In this document: positions 23,345 through 32,926 of the stretch, one piece after another
Numbering within the stretch: the stretch's first letter is position 1
How the letters are laid out: the number at the start of each line of letters is the position of its first letter
Assembly (NCBI GenBank): GCA_025531455.1
Contig: JAMYHL010000034.1
Span: forward strand, 248,001 to 312,000
Reading direction: 5' to 3'
Source: Apiotrichum sp. Y4204
Lineage: Eukaryota; Basidiomycota; Tremellomycetes; Trichosporonales; Trichosporonaceae
Length of the DNA: 64,000 nt
Translations under genes and position numbers: made by a program
The notes under the pieces: generated by a model
Told to the model about the DNA's origin: nothing
Databases searched by the model: none
What the model saw: only the letters and a program-made list of their open reading frames with translations

Positions 23345-25474
23345 GGCGGGGAGTGAGGGGGGAGGAGTGCGACGAGGGGAAGGAACGAGATGGGGATGAG
23401 GGTTGCTGCGGGTACGATGGGACGGACGGGACTGGACGGAACGCGGCAAGAGAGCTGCTTCGAGGTGGCAGTCGATGTGCGATGGCAGGGGGGCGTGTGT
23501 TCGAGAGATGAGGGAATGAATAGAGTCGGTGGCGAGAACAGAACTCGAGAAGATGGCAGTGTGCAAGCGCAGTGCTTGGAAGAGAGTGGTGGAGAGACAG
23601 CGCGCAAGGCTGCCCAATCTTCTACACCTATACGCCGCGGGCCCGCGCCCAAGCGTCAGCTCCTAAGGCCGTAGGCGGAAGTCTGCAGGGAGAAATCGGT
23701 CCAAGGGTGGAGGGCGGAGAGTCAAGCACGGGCCAGGCGAGGGGTTGAGATGTGTGTAAGGGTGGGAGTGTATGCAGATATGAGTGTGGATATCGGTGCG
23801 CGGTGCACGACGGTGTTGGCTGTTTGTGTTGGACGAACGTTGTCGGCGGTCGTTGTTGTGGGGATAAGGTTCGCAGTAGCGCAGCGCGCGCAGTGGACGC
23901 GCTGCCGGGCCGCGGGGATCGGCGACGGGGAATGGGGGACGAGAGGGAGAAACGGGGGGTTGCTGATCGCTGTGGGCTCCGTAGATCCTCGCCGGCGTCG
24001 GTGATGGCGAAGAGGATGTGGGATGCAGGACAGGGGGAGCGAGCGAGCACAAGGCTGATACTTTGTGACAGGGATGCAAGATATTGTCTCGTTCTCAATC
24101 TCCCCCTCTCTCTGTCGCTCTCGCTCGCGACCTCGCTTACACGAAAAGGGGAGGGAGAGTGCGTAACAGTGCGGGGGGGCAGCGGCACAAAAGCCCATTT
24201 CTGCACCGTCACTGTGACCTTTGGGGCATCCCGGCCGAGAAATCGCGAAAAGGGTCTCAATCTCTCTCCGCTCCCCACCAAGTACGGCTCTTGCAACCTC
24301 TTGGCGTTTTGCCCAAGACATGCCAGCCCATCTAGCCCTAAACGCATATGCATCCAAGCGCCAGCGCCGGCGCCAGCCAGCGGCAGTGCGTGTGGCGTCC
24401 GGGAAACGGAAACGGAAAACGGACGTCTCGCATGACCTGAAGAGGCAGAGCGCAGAGTGTCCAAAGGAATATTCCATTCCAGATCTCCCTGCAATCTGCT
24501 GCGATCCAGTTTTGTGGATTTGTGGGGTCTTTGGGCGGTGCCTCTTTTTGGTGTTCCTCGTCCTCCATCCATGTCCTGAACCCCGACCTCACACACCCCC
24601 GACACCCCCTTTATTTACCCACCTGAAGCGAGGCGTAGCAACGTAACGACGGAGATGGCGGTGTGCCCCGCTGCCCCGCTCCTGCTCCCTGATAGCCCAC
24701 TCTGCAACACAAATGCCCGTTGCCGTCCACCTTTGGCTGTTCTCCTCGCTCTCTGCTCTTCTAGCTCTATTCTCCGCTAGCTGTTGTTATTCTTGCCGTT
24801 AGCGCTACGCGCTACATTCTCAGGCGCTGTGCAATCAACTACAATTCGCACTATAACTATGCTGGATCTCTTGATCTCTGGGGGATCTTATGCAAGCTGG
24901 AACCTAAAGCGAGCCCAAAAAGTGGGCGGCTGTGCAGCGAGGGCTATTATTGGCTACTGCTTGTGCCTTGTGGAAAACCGCGCTTGGGGCCCCATGCACC
25001 CCCAAGGTACCGTAACCCCAAGTTCCGCGATTCGAGCGTGCCCCGGCCGGCGATGACGTTACGCCGAGCACGCCGAGGCGCGCTCCGCGCGGTTGCAAGG
25101 GCACACCGATAGGTGGAGGACCTCGATCGAGAGGTTTATGAGCGCCGTTTGCATGTGTGACGGGTCCGCACAAGGACCTTGTACGGAGTTCAATTGCAGA
25201 CAGCCGCGGGCTAAACTAGGGCCAGGCGACTGACTATCTTTACCTCGTCACCGGCGTCACAGGGTTTTCGCCATCGACCCCGCGCGCCCGGCGCAACCCC
25301 AATCCCCAATCCCGATCTCCCAACTACAACGCGTTAACGCGGGGCTGTGAACCGTCTACCAGCCTACCATCTCTACCCTGTTTCATGCAACATCGGGGCT
25401 AATCAAGCCTATAGTTGGCTCATCATTCACTCTGAATTCTGAATGTTCAAAATCCCTCATACCCGCTGGACTTG

Positions 25475-25552
25475 ATGCATATGGTGCATGGTGCATGGTC
25501 GTGCATGATACATCAACTCTGGTGCAATGGTGCATGGTGCATCTTGTCAGAT
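25475..25552. repeat. Degenerate GGTGCAT/ATGGTGC repeat cluster
   Basis: Six or more copies of a 7-bp GGTGCAT-like unit, interrupted by short spacers. No coding frame passes through it convincingly. Confidence 0.7.
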
Positions 25553-27395
25553 GTCGTGTGTCGTGCTTCTTAGTGAGAACCACTCGTGGGCACTGTAGAT
25601 CTGAAGCTCATCTGAAGCTCTGAGGGTTACAGAAGGTCCAAAACGTCAAGGATTCAAGCATTTAAGGATCAAGGATTCAAGGAACAGGCCGAAAAAGGAA
25701 TGCACAGCATGCACACATGCGCACGGGCGCACCATCCACACTGCCATGGGCGTGTGCGAGTGTACCACGCCGCGCGCCGTCCGCGCCGCATGTGTTCATG
25801 CGTTCTCCCTGGCCCCTGGCTTGTGCCCTGCGGTCGCCGTGAGGGTGGCGTGCGATGTGCCTCGTGCTCCGTCCGACCTGACCGACTCCGAGCTCCGAGA
25901 TCCCGAGACCTGTGCCCCTGCCCCCTTCGCCGCCACCGTTACCTCCAGCCCACGAAAAACCGGATTTTACCAGGCTTGACCAGGGAATGTTGAGATTCGC
26001 CATGCTCGCCACCATTACCATGAGGGGGTGCACAGCTCGCCGTCGCACTTTTTGGTCATTTGGCCCGCGGCCGCCATTGCGCGCCGCCGGGGTCGCCGAG
26101 ATATGAGATTGTGATCGGCCCGTAGAGTGACTGCGCAGATACAGAAAGTAGATCGATCACCACTCTGTTGTGACAATGTGCAGAATGTGCCGATTGCATG
26201 TACCTCGAGCACAGGCAGAGATGGAACACATGCGTGCGGCAGCCGTGGATGCCGTCGGTGGCCGTTTCTTCTTCTCCGTCTCCTCGACGACCGAAAGATT
26301 GGCCTTTGACTTTCCTCAGTTTGCTTGATTACACTTACTGGCCGAGACGAACTATTCTTCATCGACAAGTCCTTGCTCCACATTGTCAAAGCTGACAGCT
26401 GAGAACCATTTTGTTGGTGTTCCTCCTCCCCCGGTGACCGTCTCCATCTGTCCCGAAGACAGAACATGGAGGAGTCATTTTTGATCCCCACGGTGGTGCG
26501 TGAGAGACACAACTTAAGGTACAGACATCTCAAGGTACTTTGTGTCTCAGCTTTCTCGTTTGTTGCAGAGATGGTCGGCCACCCACTTCCCGTCAACCCT
26601 GTGAGTGCGGATGGGTGTAGGATCTCTAAAACCATCGGATGGAGCCACGCGTCAGAACTAGGTCCATCAACTTGGGCCCAAAAGTCTTGCGCGGACGGAG
26701 TTCCGGCCTTGGGCTCCCCAGTCTCTCACGATACAGGCTCGATCACCTGCCATACACACCAAGTAGGGCTGGAGCGGGTGCGTGAGCCATGAACCACTAA
26801 ATTTCCAAGATCTCAAACTCTCAAAGTCGCCGCACACGTGTCAGCTTGCAACTGCAGGCCAGCTTGCAGCGGAAGCAGCAAGCATAATGCTTAACGCGGT
26901 TAAGCGCCGTCGGAACATTATGGGGGCAACTCTAGAGCTCGGAGACTTGCCTCCTTGCTAGTGCTCACCCCTTTGCCATCCAGCTGTGCAGGCATACACG
27001 CCGGCCGGACCAAACTGTCAGGCACTTGATCTTCGAAACTTTGGGCATCCGAGGGCTGATGGAAATCAGCTGTCGTACGCGTCAAGGATCGAGATATCGA
27101 GAGTGTCAGCTTGAGGCTTTCCAACACATCGGTTGTCACTCGTCAAAAGACAACGCCGCCACGTCTCTGGAATCCCGGAAAGCTGAAGAAGGCTCACTAT
27201 CAGGTCACCAACAGAGAATCAGAGAAATTGAAGCCTCACGCGCTTATCACTTAATAAGCTGTTGAGCTCTACAGAGTCTGAATCGTCTGGATCTGCAGAT
27301 ACGCTGCCGGTCCCTTGCGTCCGTACCCCATTCCCACCCCATTCCGTAGGTAGATCCCTAGCCCGGTGGGATGGCACGCAAAGAGGTAATGTGTG

Positions 27396-27434
27396 GGATC
27401 GTCGGATCGTCGTCGGATCGTCGTCGGATCGTCC
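27396..27434. repeat. 11-bp tandem repeat (GGATCGTCGTC)
   Basis: Two full copies flanked by two shortened copies. It lies about 310 bp upstream of the small gene at 27745. Confidence 0.8.
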
Positions 27435-27744
27435 TTCTTGCTTCTAGCCTCCATTGATGCCCTGACCAGCCGACCCATTGATGACGGGAGATGACTGGAC
27501 CGTTATATTGACTGGACGGACCAACCCACCGGCAACCGGCCACCGAAAGGTGCGCTGCTGCGCGCTGATTTCGGGTGCTGCTGAGACTTGTCAACTTCGC
27601 GACTTGCCGCCAGTTCTCTTTCAACTCCTTTCAATCTCTCAACTCTTTCTCCTTGTCTATACCTTCCTGCCCTCTCCTTTCCCTAAGTGTTACAGCTCTC
27701 TTCGCAGCCGGCGCAACCCCGCGGTTCTTTCAAACGTTCAAGCA

Positions 27745-28320
27745 ATGCCTCCTCAGCGCAATACCTCCCGCCGCGATACTAGCCCGCCGCACCCATACAA
27801 GAGGCAGGAGGAGCGGTCCCAACTCCTTCGGCACCCTCTCTTATTCCAGTACGACGACTCCACCAGAAACTCACATCCTGCCGGAAACTTTCTAGAAAGC
27901 TACAGCCCTCATGCTGTCGCCCGCAACTTTGATCTAGCCTGGCAAGATCTGACGCAGGCCAGCTGCTCGGGTGCGTTGAACCGTCTGCTGGTGTCGAGGG
28001 CCTAACAATTAGATAACTTTGACAAGAAGCGTTTCTCCACTATGGTCAGCCACCTTATCTTGGAATGTTTCAGTCTTCGTACGATTGTCGAGCAAGCCCT
28101 CAAGCAGCCCACGAATGCGACCGTGCCCCCTCTGCCCACCCACAACACCCTTCTCGCCATCGATCGGAGAGCGTCCGAGGTGGCGGATATTTGCGGAAAT
28201 CTCCGCCGCAGGGTTATGGATGGAAGTATCAAGCCCGGTACATCGCGCTTTGTCGACCAGTTTTCTCGTCTGTCCGACCGCCATGACGATCTGGCTCTCT
28301 TCCTTTGGGGGAAGCCATGA
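27745..28320 (+). CDS. Small protein of unknown function (island gene A)
   Basis: Exons 27745-27970 (226 nt, phase 1) and 28013-28320 with a 42-nt intron (gtgcgt...ctaacaattag, branch-like CTAAC) give 177 aa. The N-terminal 70 residues are polar and Arg/Pro/His-rich, probably disordered. The rest reads as amphipathic helices (FSTMVSHLILECFSLRTIVE, and VDQFSRLSDRHDDLALFL at the C-terminus). There is no signal peptide, membrane segment or recognised motif. The reading frame is supported by the clean splice sites and by the matching architecture of the gene at 29709 (first exon also 226 nt, same phase). A C/T-rich leader (27600-27720) precedes the start. Confidence 0.55.
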
Positions 28321-28574
28321 TTTCCTGGACCCCCAATCCTCAGATCTTCGGATTCCTTCCCCCACCTCGCTCCTCCAGTTACCTGTGTGCCGAGTAACAG
28401 TCACATTGCGGAATAGTAGTTGTAGTTTCCGGTTTCCTGTAGTGTCTCCCAAGTTGCTTGTCTCCTCTCCTCCTCGCGTTACCCTAGTCTTGTGGTTCTT
28501 AGTTTATGAATGAACTGTCACCTTTCACAAATCTGACAAGATTGACAGTGTGCTTGGGTAAGGCAGGTCTTTAG

Positions 28575-28814
28575 CTCTGCGCCTCCCAACTTATCGCCGA
28601 CTGTCGCGCCTCCCAGGCAAACAGTACCCCGTGCGACGCGCCGGCCGTGCGCGACCTCCTGCTGCGCATTCACGTGTTCAAGGTTGGCGAGTGGGAGGCC
28701 ATGCGGGCCCTCTGTGCGCCGTTCCACCAGGATAACACTAACGTGCCGGACTATACCTCAAAGACGGTATTGCCTCTCTCGCCGATTCCACCTCTGAGTT
28801 CATACTCTCTGTAG
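28575..28814 (+). pseudogene. Possible remnant or unassigned exon of an island gene
   Basis: An open frame of 79 codons with protein-like composition (PAVRDLLLRIHVFKVGEWEAM, then HQDNTNVPDYTSK). It has no usable start codon, though an acceptor-like cccag at 28611-28615 lies in the frame. It has faint likeness to the helical second exon of the gene at 27745. It may be a decayed paralogue, an exon I could not connect, or chance. Confidence 0.22.
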
Positions 28815-29591
28815 CGCCATGAATTCCGCGTCCTTTGTCTGCTGCCTGTAGCTCATTGCCTTGAAATAGAGTTGTTTGGTTCCAGGGTTGGTTTTACGGC
28901 ATGGCAGGAACGCCACTAAAGGAACAGTGTGGCAAATGCTTCGGGTGCAGATCGCGTCAATGCGCGACTGCTGATGGACTGCGTACGCGGTCTCATCAGA
29001 GCTAACCTGCGAACCTGCGCTACTGGCATTAGCGCAACTTGGTTTCCTTGATCGATCGTCAATCCGACGATTCCTTGGTCTAGAAGGGCGCTAGCGAGAC
29101 AAAGATCGGCTGGTATGCAACAACAACAATTCGGGTGATCCTGATTCGCGAAACAGACTGTACTGCTGCAGTTTCACCTCTTTCGGTGTTGTCTGTGTGT
29201 AGATCTGCCGATCTGCCGATGGATGTCGAATTGCACGGCCCCCTGAAAGAGCGCTTCTTTAGGCGAACAGATTGACACTGTCTTGCACCATGTCAGTTTC
29301 ACACAACGCTTACACAGCTGAGAGAGCGACGAGAAACGCGTGTGTGTCGCACTCTTGTCGTCAGTCTCGCACCTTACACAACCCATTTTAGTATTGCGTA
29401 GGGCTTCTGGTTCGCACCAGAGTGGCACCGAAGTGGGTGAAACACCATGCCTGCGCTGGTCATTGATCATCCATCATCCCTCATGTCTGGCCATCATTGA
29501 TCATCCATCAGTAATCATCCATCACTGTTCCCTTGCTTCTGGATGAGTTGACCGGTACAACACTCATCGAGTCCCACACGGCCATCACTCG

Positions 29592-29600
29592 TATATATAT
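29592..29600 (+). promoter_or_regulatory. TATA box of island gene B
   Basis: TATATATAT lies 109 bp upstream of the ATG at 29709. Most genes in this window lack an obvious TATA, so this suggests regulated expression. Confidence 0.45.
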
Positions 29601-29708
29601 GTGTGGGGGGTATTCACCTCTGTTGCGCCATCCTCCCCATCACTCACTCTCAACACTCAACACTTCCTTCCCCATACTATATTCAAATCAGTTCCACAGT
29701 ACAGCGGC

Positions 29709-30325
29709 ATGTCCACTTCCACTCCCTGCGGCCCTACAAGCCCCACTGTGACGCCCCCCGCCGTGCAGGACTCCCCGCTCCCTGTCACTTCCGACAAGAC
29801 AAATGACCCCGGCGACGTCGGCTCCGGAGGCGACAGTGACCTTGACGACGGCAACGACGTTAACTATGACCTCGAAGGCAGTTTGGCAAACAATGGGGCG
29901 CCTATGTCTGGTTCGGTCTTTGTCCTTAGAAGCGGTACGCCCTTCCTTCCACCAAAACAGTTCTGATGGCTTTTTTCCAGTCGACGACATCAGCGAGGAA
30001 CTCTACGCCGCCATGCGTCACGACGTCAAGTGGCTCTTTCGGGGACTTCGCAGTACCTTAGTTGCGCTCATGGTGAAGATGACCCTCGCCGGAACCGAGA
30101 GCGCAGACCGAGATCGAATTCAAGCATACCAGTGGCTCGTAACTCTCGATGATTGTGCCCAAGAACTCCTTGACAACATCGAACGCGTGGAGACAGCCCT
30201 GGAAGACCGGCCGCGACTACGCATATAGCCAGACTGGTACGCTCGTGCGGCATCTCGAGTATCTCACTGCCGACATTGACGCATGTTATCTTGCAGTCAA
30301 CACCATGGGCGCGGAGTATGTGTGA
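29709..30325 (+). CDS. Small acidic protein of unknown function (island gene B)
   Basis: Exons 29709-29934 (226 nt, phase 1), 29981-30186 and 30233-30325 give 174 aa. Residues 1-75 are Ser/Thr/Pro then Asp/Gly-rich and probably disordered. The rest reads as helices: ISEELYAAMRHDVKWLFRGL, DRDRIQAYQWLVTLDDCAQE, TLVRHLEYLTADIDACYLAV. Without the second intron (30187-30232, weak donor gtggag, acceptor agccag) the protein would stop at 30228 with 157 aa. I prefer the spliced form because it gives a helical C-terminus and a length matching gene A (177 aa). The identical first-exon length and phase and similar C-terminal pattern (G-T-x-x-hydrophobic, then a Leu-rich helix) suggest A and B are diverged paralogues. 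No family recognised. Confidence 0.5.
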
Positions 30326-30330
30326 TGCTC

Positions 30331-30450
30331 CACGACTTACACCATGATTTCGACCATGATTTCGATCACAACTTTGACCATGGCTTCGACTATGATTTCG
30401 ACCACGACTTCGACCATGACTTCGACCATGACTTGGACCGAGACTTCAAC
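30331..30450 (+). repeat. 12-bp minisatellite, ten units, open in one frame (His-Asp-Phe-Asp)
   Basis: Ten consecutive 12-bp units of consensus CATGAYTTCGAC start 6 bp after the stop of gene B. In the frame opened by the ATG at 30283 (stop 30544-30546) they encode repeated H-D-F-D with no stop. Several unit differences are at third codon positions. Whether this frame is translated is unknown. Confidence 0.85.
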
Positions 30451-31273
30451 CTGTTCGACACTCACCACAAAGAGTTCCACAGTCCCACACCCATTTGCTG
30501 GGCATCCAGAACTTTGCACCGCTACAATATGATCTGTCCATCTTGAATGCCACAGCCAGTGGCAAGTCCGTCTCGTACTGTACATCCCCCCCGCATATCT
30601 TGTAGCTAGCCGCCGTCTCTGTACTGTATGTACACTCCATGCACCCCCGCGTATATCCATAATCTCCATCCTGAGAAATTTTGTTCACGATCTGTTCACC
30701 GACATTCCGTCGCCGCGGCGTGAACGCCGACTTTGATGAACCATATGAACCGCGAGTGTGGCATGTGGCGAATTCGCTGTCGATCGCAGTTGGCTGTGGC
30801 TGCAGTAGAGGCTCAGCGCTACCCAAAGGGTTCCATGACTCGGGCTCTGGACTCGTGGCACGCGGCATGCCCGTGAGCGGTATGTTGCGGCACTGCGCAC
30901 TGCGCACTGCTGAGCTGCTGCCCTACTGCTTCACCCAGGCTTACCGGAGCTGATCGGCAGGGTCGCTAGTCTCTCCACATGCGTAAAGGGCGGGTCTGCA
31001 ATGAGGAATGTTCGGATGTAGCTGCCCGCTGCGAGCCAAGTGTTTTGTCTCTGCCCTTCTAGTTGAGCGTGCACTCAACCAACATTATCACTTTGATCGC
31101 CAACCAGGAGCATTAGGGTCGCTAGCGAGCTAGCGCCGAATAGCGGCACCGCGACCCCTTCGGATCGATGCGCTAGCCTGTGTCCATCTGCCCCCGACAA
31201 AGCTCCCGACCCATCGAGGCCTGGCGCGGCTTAGCGCAAGAGGTTAAAGACGGAGATGACGAGCTTTGATAGA

Positions 31274-31281
31274 TATATAAG
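31274..31281 (+). promoter_or_regulatory. TATA box of island gene C
   Basis: TATATAAG lies 87 bp upstream of the ATG at 31368, followed by a C/T-rich leader. Confidence 0.5.
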
Positions 31282-31367
31282 ATGTACAGAACTGCCAAGT
31301 CCCTCCCATCACCGCTCTTCAACCTCGATTTCTCCACCGTCAATCATCGCTCGCTACACACTTCCGG

Positions 31368-31763
31368 ATGACGCTTTGCACCGCCAGCCGCTCCCCCTCT
31401 CCACGTGAGTTCGATGCGTTTTCTTCGCTTTCCGAGCTCACGGCAGCCCTCCCCTCTGATTTGGGCAACGCGGCATTTCTCGCCTGGATGGCGGACACGC
31501 TCGACGCACACACCTCGCGGTGGGACGACCTTGTCGCTGCCGGCGAGACCTCCCCCCAGGAGTCGGCCGCCATCGACGCCGCCCTGGACAATATCACAAA
31601 CGTGTTTGTCAACGCCAGCGCGCCGTGCGCCGCGCCCCTCCCGCGTAATGTCAAACTCGCAGTACAGGCCGCGCTCGACGTCCTTGGAAACCGTATAGAA
31701 AGTATAGCCCGCGTTCTGGACGAAAGCCCCGACAGCCCCGAGGCCTATCCCGCGAGCGCTTAG
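31368..31763 (+). CDS. Small acidic helical protein of unknown function (island gene C)
   Basis: Single exon, 131 aa, no intron needed. It reads as alpha-helical, Ala/Asp-rich segments (LGNAAFLAWMADTLDAH, QESAAIDAALDNITNVFVN, NVKLAVQAALDVLGNRIES) with polar ends. The codon use is GC-rich at third positions like the housekeeping genes, which supports real coding. A TATA box and pyrimidine-rich leader precede it. There is no signal peptide, membrane helix or known motif. A weak similarity in spacing to the helical part of gene B (an AG-S-D/E-rich turn between two helices) is suggestive only. Confidence 0.5.
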   Translation: MTLCTASRSPSPREFDAFSSLSELTAALPSDLGNAAFLAWMADTLDAHTSRWDDLVAAGETSPQESAAIDAALDNITNVFVNASAPCAAPLPRNVKLAVQAALDVLGNRIESIARVLDESPDSPEAYPASA

Positions 31764-32926
31764 CAGAGTCTTCTTGACATTCTGGCTATTTGTCGCTCGG
31801 TCGCGGTCCGCGTTTCGCCATTCAGTGTGATTTCGCGAAACATTCTTCAGTTTTTTGGACTGTTGTCCGCCTTTGCATTCCTTGTTTTCCTGCGTCCATT
31901 TTCAAAAAAATTCTTCCATTTCATCCTATTCTCTCTGGTCTGATCGTCTTGATCGACTTTGTGCCGCTCCATAGCTGTATAGCTATTCAAGCAATTCACG
32001 CGGCATTCCTGTACACCATCACATGTATCACCCAGTACTCAGTTTTGTAGTCCGCCCTGCGATGCGATATCTCCACCTCCACCGTCTCCTCATGCCGCAT
32101 TGCAGAGCGCAGAGCGCAGATCGCAGAGCGCAGATCGTCGATCAACTTGCCGACACCCCGCCACAGCTGCCGTGATTAGTCGTTCCCGATTCCCGAACGA
32201 TCCGCGAGACAAATATACACAGCTCAGATGTCCAGACTGCAGGTCAGACACTCGGGAATCGGGATAAACTCCAGTGTCATCGCCACCGCCACCGTGCCGC
32301 GTGCCGCGTACCGCGTGCCACAGTGACGCACGCCGAGCGCGTACGTCGAACCCCGGGGAACGCATGCCGCGCCGCTCAAACGCGGCGGCGGACGTGCATT
32401 TCTCGCTATTGTACTGTATATCTCGGCTTCATCCGGCGCCCGTGTGGAAAAAAAAGTCTGTGGAACGCATGCAACGTTGTCTGGAACGGTGCAGATCATC
32501 GGGAAACATTGCCTATGCGCCCGTGGCGTCTGTGACTCAGGCCCACGGCACACGGCCTGCTCCGGCGGCCGGTCTTCTAGAAAGCTGAAAGTTTGGTAAG
32601 TCGCCGATTGTCACCATGCGTCGGAGGACTGCGGAGGGTTCCGCGTGACTCAACGATAATCTCCATGACCGGAGGAATCGACGACTCGAAATGGAGTTAA
32701 TGGACGACGGGGATGGTGGATATGTTCGCGTTCGTCGCCACTCGGGAAAGATTAGTGGCCTGCTCGCTTCGTCTGCGGCCATGTGCTACACATCGGCATC
32801 ATGCGCATCAGTATCCAGTTCCCAGATCCAAAATGGCATCACATGCCGAACAATCAACAATCAACTACTGTGTACAAGACGTGCCGTACAATCCAGATCC
32901 TGTCCGTCCCAAGACAAATTACAACT
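31764..32926. other. Intergenic, 1.2 kb
   Basis: No gene seen. A short tandem array of GCAGAGC/GCAGATC units lies at 32102-32137. The right end is the 3' side of the TFIIIA-like gene. Confidence 0.6.
32102..32137. repeat. Short tandem repeat GCAGAGC/GCAGATC
   Basis: Five imperfect 7-bp copies. Intergenic. Confidence 0.7.

Larger units (their letters stand above)
23345..27744. other. Gene-poor stretch, 4.4 kb
   Basis: The first 1.3 kb is the GT69 upstream region, with a strand-biased C/T-rich composition on the minus strand that creates long but unconvincing open frames. 24.7-27.7 kb shows no credible gene. It holds a GGTGCAT-type repeat (about 25475-25552), an imperfect CAAGGATT run near 25650-25682, an inverted repeat GCTTAAC-gcg-GTTAAGC at 26889-26905, and an 11-bp tandem array at 27396-27434. 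Confidence 0.6.
28321..29708. other. Intergenic within the small-gene island
   Basis: Apart from a possible gene remnant (28575-28814), no gene is visible. There is a loose repeat of GATCATCCATCA-like units at about 29461-29525 and a TATA box ahead of the next gene. Confidence 0.55.
30326..31367. other. Intergenic within the small-gene island
   Basis: Contains the 12-bp minisatellite at its left end and a TATA box at its right end. The 87-codon frame through the minisatellite (30283-30546) is the only other open frame of note. Confidence 0.55.

Noticed and set aside
23628..24605. 325-codon minus-strand frame upstream of the GT69 gene
   Set aside because: Low-complexity Ser/Pro/Arg composition from a C/T-rich leader; no motif or plausible junction to the GT69 exon.
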